Assembly: GCA_025200525.1 (NCBI GenBank)
Contig: CM045758.1
Coordinates: 61,320,649-61,384,648, forward strand
Length of the DNA: 64,000 bases
Source of the DNA: Camellia lanceoleosa
Lineage: Eukaryota; Streptophyta; Magnoliopsida; Ericales; Theaceae
Direction of reading: 5' to 3'
Shown here piece after piece: positions 31,402 to 41,973 of this stretch. The notes under the pieces were generated by a model. That model had not been told where the DNA came from. It saw only the letters and a list, made by a program, of their open reading frames with translations, and ran no database searches. Both the position numbers and the translations under genes were made by a program. Numbering within the stretch: the first letter of the stretch is position 1; the number at the start of each line of letters is the position of its first letter.

Positions 31402-33560
31402 ATGGCGAAACATTTGAAAGACCTTCTTTCTACGGATCGAGTCTCTGGTTTTCGTTGTCACTTTTCCATTCCTGACGACGTCCATCTGTCACTCTTAGCA
31501 GAGAGCGTAGTTGATATGGAGAGGATTGATGAAAGTACAATCGTCTTTCCTTTCCTGTCAATCGCCGGGGGTGGAGTTCGTTTCCCCCTTCATCCATTTT
31601 TGAGGGCCGTCCTTCGCCACTGGGGTTTAATCCCTTCTCAGCCAAACATAAATTTTTATCGAATAATAATAGGAATTATAGAACTAAACTGACGTCTGAG
31701 ACTTGACCTTGGGATCCCTGCTATTCGACATTATTATGCCTTGGCCAAATCCTCTGGTCGGCAGGGGTGCTACTTCCTCAGAGCTAAGGACACCGACCAT
31801 CATTTGTTGACTATGCTTGCCAGCTCTGGCAAGCGTGTTAATGATGTCATGGTTGTTGTCGACGGCAACTGGGAATTTGACGAGGGCGAAGATCTCCTAG
31901 ATCCAATGCCTAGGCAAAAAGGTGAACTAGGTGGCCATATAATCCCCTACGTATATTTGTTGAATATTTTTCTGGCTTAAATTCTTCATACTTACGATTT
32001 CATTTTGTGCAGGTAACGACTTGAAAAAAGTTCTCGTTTCGGCCGACGACACTGTACTTGCGCAAATCAGAACTGTGCTCCAGTTCTTTGGCCATGCGAA
32101 TCTTCAGAAGCAAGGCAGGGCGGCCCACATACTTATAAGATATGAGCCGACTTATGCCACGTTTTCGGCTGCAAATAACATTCTGATTCCGAGGGGTGAA
32201 CAGCAGCTTACGTCGCTTGTTTTTCTGAACTTTAAGAATCTTAGGCAAATTGGTCTTGAAGCTTTAGATTCAGAGCCACCGAATGAACAAATAGCCGAAG
32301 AAGTTGCTGAGCAGCCGAATCAACCCTCGGACAGATCCGAAAGACTAGAGGAGGAGGTTGACGCGGCACTAAATTTGGCTTTTGAGGAAGCCGGCCTCAA
32401 TCCTCCATCCATTCCGAGCTGACTGGAGGTCTCCTTTGAAGATATTTTCACCGACTTAGGGGGCCTACCCGGCTCATATCCTGATAACATGGCTGGTGAG
32501 TCACTTACTCAGTTGGCCAGGAGGAAAAATGCTAAGAGGATGGCTGCATGTAAGAAAGTCGAAGCCTAATGATCTCAACCTCCACCCCCTCCACTTGAAG
32601 CTAGGGCTGAGTCTACACCAGCTGCTCCTGTTGAGGAGACGGCTTAGGCTGATACGGCCAAAACGGAGCATGTTGTCGGTCAACCGGAGGGCCATGTGAC
32701 AGAGCATTGGGGGGAAAAACGTCCGGCCGAGACCGAAGTCGATTATTCAGAAAACCTGGTTGATAAACGGCCACACATAGAAGAATCGAACCTGGTTGTA
32801 CCATTTACAATACAACCCAAGATAAAGAACGTGCCGATTGCTTTCGATGCATCGGCAGTAAAAGATGTTGCAGTGGCCTTGAGCTTGGCCTCCTCAATTT
32901 CGTTGCCGATTGACAAGGCGACCTTTTGGACAGAGCCGGATCTGCTATCCATAGCATTAGCCACTCAATTGGCGATATTGGTATATGACTTGATCCTTGT
33001 AGTTCTATATCAAAAACTAAAAAGTTTTCTATATCAGCTATCTTATTGATTCCTTGGTTTGTAGGCGGCGGGGAGGATAGCTGAGATTGGCCGTCCCCAA
33101 CATGACGCAATCGACTAGATCGGCTTTCTCACAGTCGAAGTGGAAACTGAAAAGAACAAGGCAGCAGAGGCCTCTCGCCGAGCCGAATCTGAGGCCACGA
33201 AAGTGGCGGAAGAAAGAGCGAGGGCCAATGCCAAAGCTGATAAGGCCAAGAGTTTTGATCGAATGAGATTGGCCATTGAAGAAAGAGCGAACACAAGCGA
33301 AGAAGCGCTCAAATTGGCCAACGAGACGATTTCCAAGCTGGAGGCCAATTTGGAAGAATCGAAGAAGGCGATGGAAAAAGCCGAATCCGAGACTTCCAAG
33401 GCATTCCAAGCCGGCAAGGATGCAGCCCTAGAGAGCATGTAGAGGAAGTGCCTAGGTCCGAGAATACAGGCTTCAAACACGGCTGGCTCAAAGCCCTAGC
33501 TACCACTAACGCGATATCGGAACAGTCGATTCCGTATGAGTAGGTAAACGTTGAGTCGCT
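31402..33560 (+). pseudogene. Tat2 antisense gene, intron-containing, decayed
   Basis: A homologue of the Tat1 antisense gene in position and architecture. The first frame, MAKHLKDLLSTDRVSGFR with NFYRIIIGIIELN, parallels the Tat1 start. It continues after TGA at 31690-31692 to DLLDPMPRQK, with a probable intron 31921-32013 (GT...TTTTGTGCAG). Exon 2 (from 32014) contains KQGRAAHILIRYEPTYATFS and acidic/proline-rich sequence with several stops. After a second probable intron (about 32985-33064) comes a coiled coil at 33140-33442, rich in A/E/K (KAAEASRRAESEATKVAEER). Two diverged copies sharing antisense placement, introns and a coiled-coil end suggest the gene was under selection in the past. 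Confidence 0.65.
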
Positions 33561-33849
33561 GGAGTCTGACCTTGAAAACTGACCTAGGCTCAAAATGATT
33601 TTCATTTTGTTTTGGTATCTCATGTATGTAGGTTTTGTTAGATTTTTGACTATGTATTTTGGTTAGAAGTTAAACGTAGGGTAGTTTTCATATGTAAATT
33701 GACTTCTGTATGTACTCAATTTATGAAAGAAAATTGCCTTTGCCTTTCTGCCTACTGAATGTACGTGTTAACAGCTAAGTAGGATGGAAAATCATGAAAT
33801 AAGTTTAATGGAACTACTAAATTAATTCGATATTAAATTAACTGCATAG

Positions 33850-35165
33850 CTTTGCCCAGCCGAATATATTAGTGCATCTGCCCTTGCCCCAGCAAATTAA
33901 TGAACAACCTAATTTTTTTGGCGCAAAGCTCTGATATTAGGCCGAATAGATTAATGAATTTGCCCTTGCCCCAGCGGATTAGTGAACGTGGCCGCCGAAT
34001 ATCAGCAGTTCATGAATTTGCTGGGGCAGACTATCATTTCGGCACACATTATTGATATTAGGCCGAATATATCAATCAATCTACCCTTGCCCCAGCGGAT
34101 TAGTGAATGTGGCCTCCGAATATCGGCCGTTCATGAATTGGTTGGGGCAGTCTATCTTTTCAGCATGAAAGACTGATATTAGGCCGAATAGGTCAATCAA
34201 TCTGCCCTTACCACAGCGGATTAGTGAACGTAGCTGCCGAATATCGGCAGTTCATGAATTGGCTGGGACAGACTATCGTTTTGGCACAAATGAGTGACAT
34301 TAGGCCGAATGTATCAATCAATCTACCATTGTCCCAGTGGATTACATAATGTGGCCGCCGAATATTGGCCGTTCATGAATTGGTTGGGGCAGTCTATCTT
34401 TTTGGCATAAAGGACTAATATTAGGCTAAATAGATCAATCAATCTGCCCTTGCCACAACGGATTAGTGAACGTGGCCGCCGAATATTGGCAGTTCATTAA
34501 TTGGCAGGGGCAGACTATCGTTTCGGCACAAAGGACTGACATTAGGTCGAATGTATCAATCAATCTGCCCTTGCCCTAGCGGATTACGTAATGTGGCCAC
34601 CGAATATCAGCCGCTCATGAATTGGCTGGGACAGTCTATCTTTTCGGCACAAAGGACTGATATTAGGCCGAATAGATCAATCAATCTACCCTTGCCACAG
34701 TGGATTAGTGAACGTGGCCGCCGAATATCAGCCGTTCATAAATTGGCTGGGGCAGTCTATCTTTTTGGCACAAAGGACTGATATTAGGCCGAATAGATCA
34801 ATCAATCTGCCCTTGCCACAGCGGATTAGTGAACGTGGCCGCTGAATATCGGCAGTTCATAAATTGGCTGGGGCAGACTATCGTTTCAGCACAAAGGACT
34901 AACATTAGGTCGAATGTATCAATCAATCTGCCCTTGCCCTAGTAGATTACGTAACGTGGCCGTCGAATATCGGCCGTTCATGAATTGGCTTGGGCAGTCT
35001 ATCTTTTTGGCACAAAGGACTGATATTAGGCCGAATAGATCAATCAATCTGCCCTTGCCACAATGGATTAGTGAACGTGGCCGCCGAATATCTGCTGTTC
35101 ATGAATTGGCTGGGATAATCTATCTTTTCGGCACAAAGGATTGATATTAGGCCGAATAGATCAGA
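33850..35165. repeat. Tat2 121-bp tandem array
   Basis: About ten and a half units of 121 bp, marked by TTAGGCCGAATAGATCAATC and the spacing of that phrase (34663, 34784, 34905, 35026 and 35147 are exactly 121 apart). Each unit contains GCCGCCGAATATCGGCAG, GGATTAGTGAACG and TTCGGCACAAAGGACTGA. Two subtypes (CCACAGCGGATTAGTG and CCCTAGCGGATTACGT) are interspersed, giving a loose higher-order pattern; frames 34551-34781 and 34914-35144 repeat at 363 bp. The frames are by-products of the repeat. Confidence 0.9.
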
Positions 35166-35284
35166 GCTTTGAAGAGATTGCTTTGGGAGCGGTGCACCCG
35201 CGAGTAATAAAAGGGGTGGTTGTTTTGTGTGCGTAGGTTCCATTAGTGTCTCCAAACTTAACTCAACCCAGTGCATCGAACGAG

Positions 35285-36213
35285 GTTGGATAAGTGTGAA
35301 TGTCAAGTAGACTATTCTTCAACAGCAGAGGGGAATGTGGGACACTGGCTGAGCTGGACTCAGCAATGAATCGAGGTGGCGAACCTTCACGAATAGGAAG
35401 TAGGACGTCTAGGGAGCACGAGAGGCGTCACTCTCTACATTGTCGAAGCAGGTCACCTAGGAGGGAGAAGCGACAGTGGGGGAACTCCCCTCATTCGTGA
35501 AGTGAGGCCAGTGGGCCACCGCGCCCGTTGAGTTTTTCAGTCTTTATCGGGAACAAACCGATGACAGAGGCAAATTCAATCATCTGAGATCCAAACGTGG
35601 CAGTTGAATTTGCATGACAGATTTTTCCGCCAGAGGTCGAGAAGTCGATGATTGGTTGACCAGATTTTGAAGTGTTTTGGGAGGGCGTTCATAGAGCGGT
35701 GAAAGGGCTATACACCGCCTATGAAATCGGCATGTGCCTACGTGCCGTCTGGCGGGAGATAGAGCAGAAAGATGAACGCATTCGAAACTTAGAAGTTCAC
35801 ATTAAGAAAGCCGAACGTGAATTAAGAAAAGTGAAAACTGCCGAGACGCTGTTGGCAGGCCAAGCTAACCTGATTGTGGAGGAACGGGTGACCCAACGGC
35901 TTATAAGTCATGCAATTGCCGATCCAGAAACGACAAGCATGTTTGCGATAGAGGCTGCAAAGACCAGGGCCTATGAACAAGGCTTCTATGACGGCCGAAA
36001 AATTGGGATAGAGAAGACTAAGGAAAAACTCACTGAGGAGGTCTGTCGATGCGAGAATCGTAGATTTAAGCTCGGGTGGGTCAAGGCTCTCTAGGCCGCG
36101 GAGGCTCTCTGGACAGCAAGCGTTGATTTGGCTTCGCCGTTATATCAAGGTCACAATTTTCCCTTCACGGCTTTCGAAGTTGAGAAAAGTGATGACGAAG
36201 GTGGTGCCGAATA
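35285..36213 (+). pseudogene. Second coiled-coil segment in Tat2, antisense side
   Basis: The frame 35672-36094 encodes a coiled coil (EIEQKDERIRNLEVHIKKAE, then EKTKEKLTEEV) ending ENRRFKLGWVKAL. This resembles the FKHGWLKALA-like end of the 33140-33510 segment and the FFKCGWRSAVEQ segment of Tat1. Sequence to 36213 keeps an acidic DDEGGAE end followed by a stop. It lies after the 121-bp array, so the array separates two related coiled-coil ends. An R/S-rich frame at 35300-35500 precedes it. Whether this is a duplication or part of another antisense exon is unclear. Confidence 0.5.
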
Positions 36214-36429
36214 AAACTGAACACGTTGTACCTTTTTTTAACGCAAATTGGATGCGGATTATGTATTCACGATCAATTTAATGAAACATATTGTTTGAAA
36301 TGTTTCCAAGTTATTTCAGTCAATGTTTATAAATTAAGCTATGATCATCTACCATTTTATGTCAATTGCATTGGAGCTTGTCAATCACAATATTCATGAA
36401 AGTAGCTTCGAATTCGGATGCTCTTTTAT

Positions 36430-36990
36430 GCTAACTGTGTTTTCCATGAAGGGTGCTCCGAATTTGGAGACTCATTCGGCCCAGCCATGTTTTCCATGAG
36501 GGGTGCTCCGAATTCGGAGGCTTTTTGTCTTGGCCAATCGTGATTTCCACGAAGGACGCTTCGAATTTGGAGGCTTATTCGGCCCAACCGTGTTTTTCCA
36601 CAAAGGACGCTCCGAATTCGGAGGCTTATTCGGCCCAATTGTGATTTTCACGAAGGGTGCTCCGAATTTGGAGGCTTATTCGGCCCAACCGTGTTTTTCC
36701 ATGAAGGACGCTCCGAATTCGGAGGCTTATTCGGCCCAATTGTGATTTCTACGAAGGGCGCTCTGAATTCAGAGGCTTTTTGTCCTAGCCAATCGTGATT
36801 TCCATGAAGGGCGCTCCGAATTCGGAGGCTTTTTGTCTTGGCCAACCATGATTTCCACGAAGGGCGCTTTGAATTTGGAGGCTTTTTGTCCTGGCCAATC
36901 GTGAGTTCCACGAATGGCACTCCGAATTCGGAGGCTTATTCGGCCCAATCGTGATTTCCACGAAGGGCGCTCCGAATTCGGAGGCTTTTT
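36430..36990. repeat. Tat2 51-bp palindromic array
   Basis: About eleven units of about 51 bp, each centred on CTCCGAATTCGGAG, a 14-bp palindrome. One unit reads CTCTGAATTCAGAG, with both stem sides changed together. Two spacer types alternate: TTATTCGGCCCAA and TTTTTGTCTTGGCCAA. It lies between pol and the antisense genes of Tat2. Minus frames 36426-37030 with SEFGAPF-like repeats are by-products. Confidence 0.9.
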
Positions 36991-37029
36991 TTTTGGTGAA
37001 CAACTCATTGGACAAAAGAGAACATTGCA

Positions 37030-38215
37030 TTAAAAATCAAAATATGTACATGGTGAAAAATCAAAACAAGTTGTCATGCCGTACAAGTTAATGATAAAAT
37101 TTGCGCAAGTGTGTGGAATTCCACGGACGCGGCAAGCTTCTTCCATCCATGTCTTTGAGCCGATATGCCCCTGTCCCTGCGATTGAGTCAATCTGATAGG
37201 GGCCGTCCTAGCTAGGACCCAATTTTTCTTCAGCGGGATTCTTAGTAGCAGGAAGCACTTTTTTGAGGACCAATTCTCCTGGTATATAACGACACAAGTG
37301 AACATGTTGATTATACGATTTAGCAAGCTGTTGCTGGTACCGTGCCATGGAAGCAAGGGCACGGCCTTGGCATTCTTCAATCAGAGTTAAGTCCAAGGCC
37401 ATCATCATGTCATTTCGGCCCATGTCAAAAACCTTTGATTTCAATGTTAGAAGGCCAATCTCCAGGGGGATGATTGCCTGGGTTCCGAAGCACAGAGCAA
37501 ACGACATTTCCCCAGTGGATCGCCTTGGAGTAGTGCGATGAGCCCACAACACGCTTGGCAATTCTTCGACCTATCTGCCTTTAGCTTTCTCTAGCCTTTT
37601 CTTGATGCCATCCAAAATAACCTTGTTGGTGGCCTCCGCTTGACCATTGCTCTGACGGTAAGCCGGCGAGGAAAAGTAGGGCCGTATACCGTAAGTGTTG
37701 CATAATTCTCGATACATGACACAATCAAATTGGGTTCCATTGTCTAAAACAAGTGCTCGAGGTATGCCGAATCTCGTTATGATGCTTCTCCATACAAAAC
37801 ACTTAATGTCGGAATCTCGAATATGTGTCAGTGCCTCCGCTTCAACCCATTTTGTGAAATAGTCCGTCGCGACAATTAAGAATCGTTTGTTGTCTGGGGA
37901 CTGTGGCAATGGTCCAACGATATCAAGCCCTCATTGAGCGAATGGCCAAGGACTCGTGATAGAGTTTAATTCCTCGGCAGACAGATGAGTTAAGGGGGAA
38001 AACTTCTGGCATTGCTCACATTTCTTGACATAACACTCGGCATCAGTTCGCATGGTCGGCCAGTAGTAACCCTGCGTTACGGCTCGGTGGGCCAAAGAAC
38101 ATCCGCTTGAATGGGCGCCACAACGGCCTTCATGTATTTCAGACAAAAGTTCTTCGACTTTATCGGGGTGAACACATTATAAATACGGCCCTGAGAGATA
38201 TTTTTTTGTAGAGCT
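37030..38215 (-). pseudogene. Tat2 integrase, broken
   Basis: Pieces in order: MSEIHEGRCGAHSSGCSLAH and CEQCQKF (zinc module), a stop in place of W in FAQ*GLDIVGPL, DYFTKWVEAEALTHI, LVLDNGTQFD, QSNGQAEATNK, a stop after KAKGR, then PSVLWAHRTTPRRSTGEMSF and a C-terminal ELVLKKVLPATKN segment. The DDE residues survive. It aligns with Tat1 integrase throughout but has at least three stops. Confidence 0.88.
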
Positions 38216-39093
38216 TCCTGTGTGGATCCAAGTAGTATCGGAGGGCCTTGTTTCGCAGCTTATGTGCTTCCTTCTTATCCATTGGGAGCTACTCTGAAGA
38301 TAGGAATGCAGCGATAGGATCTATCTAACTTGGACCCGGTTCGATATTGATCTGAACTGATTCTGAAGAGGCAATGCTCGGCTCAGGGATGAACCCAACT
38401 TCAATTGTCCGCTTAATTTCTGAGTTAATGGCAGAGGCTAAGCAAGCCAGGGCATCCGCATGCGTGTTCTAATCCCTGGTTATTTGATTCAGCTCTTGGT
38501 GATCAAATTTTGCGAGCAAAGAGTTTGCCGTTTTCATATAGGCTGCCATGAGGTCATTTTTGGCTACATATTCCCCTTTTAGCTGGTTGATTACTAGCTT
38601 TGAGTCACAAAACCAAGCAAACGCCGCGCACCGAGGTGAAGTGCATTTCGCAGGCCGGTTAATAGTGCTTCGTATTCAGCCTCATTGTTCGATGCATCGA
38701 AGCCTAGTTTGATAGCCCATTCGATTATTGCCCCTTCGAGGGGTCATGACTACTACGTTGGCCCCACTGCCACGCTGGTTGGAAGACCCGTCGCAATACA
38801 TTTGCCAAACGTCACCAACATACATTCTCCAGTTGGGTTGGGTTTGTAATTGATCGGATTTAAAGTCAGCAAGGGATCCTGTGAATTTGGCTACAAAGTC
38901 AGCTAGCACTTGGCCCATGATGGAAGTTCTGGGTAAAAAATGGATATCATACTGGCTGAGTTCCAAGGCCCATTTTGAAATGCGCCCCAATGATTCCGCG
39001 TTGCGAAGCGCCTACTGGAGGAGATAATCCGTTAGTACCCCAATGGTGTGCCCCTAAAAGTAATGCATCAGTTTTCATGCAGCCATGACGAGG
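38216..39093 (-). pseudogene. Tat2 RNase H region, left of the insertion
   Basis: Contains SLGRISKWALELSQYDIHFL and QVLADFVAKFTG (end of RNase H). It continues with WQMYCDGSSNQRGSGANVVV (start of the archaeal-type RNase H), whose remainder to 38216 is broken by stops. It is cut at 39093 by the 17.8-kb element; the upstream half is at 56870-57085. Confidence 0.8.
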
Positions 39094-39098
39094 GCAAG
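39094..39098. repeat. TSD GCAAG, left of the 17.8-kb element
   Basis: GCAAG is repeated at 56865-56869. Confidence 0.92.
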
Positions 39099-39582
39099 TG
39101 TAGACACCCCATTTTTGACTGTCCTCAAGACTTGGACGTCACCATTTGAACACTCGGTGATCATCCATGTTCGTGTTCGTCTTGAGTTCTCGGAGGTTTC
39201 GGTCGCGCGCGTTGCCTCAAGACCTCTCGACTTGTTTATTTTGTGCTTGATTGTGCACCAAACAATTGTGTTTTTGCTTCTGAGGGTAGGGAATGGCTTG
39301 TTGGCCATCCCCACACCTCACCGGCCTTGGTCTGAGGTCACCAGCCATGTTTTATTACTATCAGCCAATAGTTTTGGCCGATCGGCACTATAGTTGGTCG
39401 GCCGGCCATTGATTTGGTCGATCGGCCATATTTTCTACCCGAGACCTTTTCTTTGCCTCTTTCAGGCATTGTGCATGCCAGCTGTACCAGCTGGTGAGCA
39501 CAAATCCTGCCCTCCATACACGTGTATGGAGGGATTTCATCCTTACACTTAGCTTCCTTTGGAAGCTTGGATTTGCATTGTC

Positions 39583-39590
39583 TATAAAAG
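39583..39590 (+). promoter_or_regulatory. LTR TATA box
   Basis: TATAAAAG in GTCTATAAAAGGAGGGCC. The right LTR has TATAAGAG at 52931-52938. Confidence 0.65.
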
Positions 39591-40454
39591 GAGGGCCTCC
39601 CCTCCCTTTCCAGAGGTTGATTCAGCTGATATATAACTTATATATCCCTCTCTCTCTATATCTCCCTCTCTCTTTATATTTGTGTGTGTAATAGTGTTCT
39701 AAAGGCTTTTTTGTTCTTAGTTTTGCACTAAGACACCTAGTATTACACTATACTTGGGTTGCTGAGGTTTTAAGGGGTTGATTTCGAAGTTTTGAGTTGA
39801 TTTTTGATCAAAAGAAGGTGCTGGACTTGGTGTTCTTGAAGTGTTCTTCAAGCGTGAGAACTTACCCTTTTATTCCCCATTTTTGCTTAAGGCTTTAAAC
39901 CTATTTGCATATTATTTTGAGCTTAGTGTATAAATGATAAAAGTTCTTTATTTTCATGCTTAAGATGAGGTCACTTTTGTGTTGGGGGTCGTCTACCCCC
40001 TCTTAGGCCTTATTTGGCCCCTTTTTGTGCCCTTCTCTTTGGGCTTTGTAACCCTTTTGTTTCGACCTTCTTACCACTGAAATCTAGAGGATTTTTAGTA
40101 GTGGAGAAGTGGTTTTGAGGTCATGTATAGGGGAGAGACCCCCCTTTCCCTTTGTGTCTCATTTGCTTGCATTTAGGGCTCATAAAGGTAGCATGCTTGC
40201 TTAGCTTTATTTGGCTCCATTTTAGAGGCTTTTTGGTGTTATTTGGTCATATTATACCTCTGTTTTTGGTCAGATTGTTAGCCCATTGCATGCATCATGC
40301 ACTTGCTTTGTAATCCCCTCTATTGTCATAACATACTCCTTGCATTTAGACCACCATGCTTGCATGTTTTAGCATGACTTCATGAAGATTTTAGTCATGT
40401 TTCATCATGTTTAAGCTCTATTTGGTGTTGATTTGGTCATGCTCTTCATATTTT

Positions 40455-41973
40455 ATATATCCCTCTCTCTCTATAGCATGTTAACTTAATTTTTGTTTCT
40501 TGAATTGGCATATTGGAACTCATATGTGTATAAATATGTAGCTATGGCCATGTGTGTATATGTTTCTAAGTGTGTAAGGTTATGTGTTGGTTATGGAATT
40601 TATATGATGTTGAACTCAATCCTTGCTTGAAGATCTAAGTTATATGGAGTTATCATGTGTTTGAAATGATTTTGGAACTATTTTGGACCTTAATGAAGAT
40701 CTATTTTGGCCCTTGATGATACCCATAAAAAGAGGGATTTTGTATGATTTTCGGACTGCCAAACAGGGGCTAGACCGCACGTGCGGAGGCCATGGCCGCA
40801 CGTGCGGAGGAAGGAAAAACAAACCTGGAAGCATACTGCTTTCGGTCGCTCGAGCGGTGGAGAGGGACCGCACGCGCGGTACATGTCCGCACGTGCGGAG
40901 GGGGTGGCCGCACGTGCGGCCCAGGTTGGAAATCCCGTCCGCTCCGTTTTACGTGCTTACCCCTCAGCTCTTTTCAGAATTTGTATTTGATACCTGTTTA
41001 TGATTGTACATGCAAATGAAATGTAAAAATGCAAGAAATGGTTTAAAAGAAGGAAGAAACTAATATGTGTTATCTATGTGTGTAGGACACACTACAGGAA
41101 GAACCACTGCTCCCCAGCAACACTGTGAGTAATAGTATACGGAATGTACATTTATTTACCATTAATATCTGTTATGACCATTCTGTTTTCTGTTAAACAT
41201 GACATTAACATATGTCTTGATCGGAATTCGGTAACAATGTAAGGTTGACTACATTCTGCATATTTCTGGGCCGAAAGGCTATTCTATACATTCGAGCGAA
41301 GGTCGTTCAAGATACTGAGCCGAAAGGTCGTTTCAGACATTCGGGCCGAAGGTCGTTTCAGATTGGGCGAGGGCGCTTCTGTTATAACTGTAATACTAGG
41401 CCCAAGGCCGTTCTGAAAGTACAACAATATCAGACTCACTAATTGGATTTCATTTTTGTGACTGCACTGTTACGCATTGTGGTTAAAGTTGGTTATTAAA
41501 CTACTTAAGTACTATTATTCACTGAGCTTGTCTCACCCTGTAATTTTGTCTGATTCTGTAGGTAATCAACTTGGAGGTCAGTCCTAGCATCATTATCATC
41601 TCTTTTTGTCAACCTAAGGACAACCAGGCACTTGGAGAAGCCCTCTGCATGCTAGTGCAGTTTTGCTAGACTTTGTCATTTTGTACTAAGGTTTTGTGAG
41701 CTGAAGTCGATTTGTATCTAATGTTTGTTATATGCCCAACCTCTGGGCTAGACTTGTAAATGTGTATGTAACTTAATCTCAGATGCATATTCACTTTATG
41801 TTTAAATCCAGTCATGGTCCTGGCATATTTGTAGTAGCTCAATGGATGTGTCTGCATGTTAGTCTATTATATTAACGCTTCCATTCAGGCCCCGAATATT
41901 ATATATAGTAGGATAAGTGTCTGTTCTGAGTAGGTCATGCCCGAAATTTTAGGGGCAAGTTTGGGGTGTGACA
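40455..41973 (+). mobile_element. Partial chromovirus LTR inside the left LTR
   Basis: Ends AGGGGCAAGTTTGGGGTGTGACA, nearly the same as the 3' end of the chromovirus LTR at 61261 (GGGGCGGGTTTGGGGCGTGACA). It shares the GTAGCATG/TATAGCATG start zone, the CTATTTTGGACCTTA phrase and the CCGCACGTGCGG cluster. It begins at about the TATA region of that LTR, so the U3 part is absent. No target duplication is visible, and about 576 bp of the host LTR are missing. Confidence 0.75.
40776..40921. repeat. CCGCACGTGCGG palindrome cluster
   Basis: Four perfect copies and one variant (CCGCACGCGCGG) in 146 bp, each with a CACGTG core. A matching cluster is at 60107-60255. Confidence 0.85.

Noticed and set aside
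33850..35165. CRISPR-like regular repeats
   Set aside because: Units are contiguous with no unique spacers, lie inside a plant retrotransposon, and have no cas genes nearby; they are tandem satellites.
40683..41003. 106-residue plus-strand frame with RTCGG repeats
   Set aside because: Explained by the CCGCACGTGCGG palindromes in a non-coding LTR fragment.
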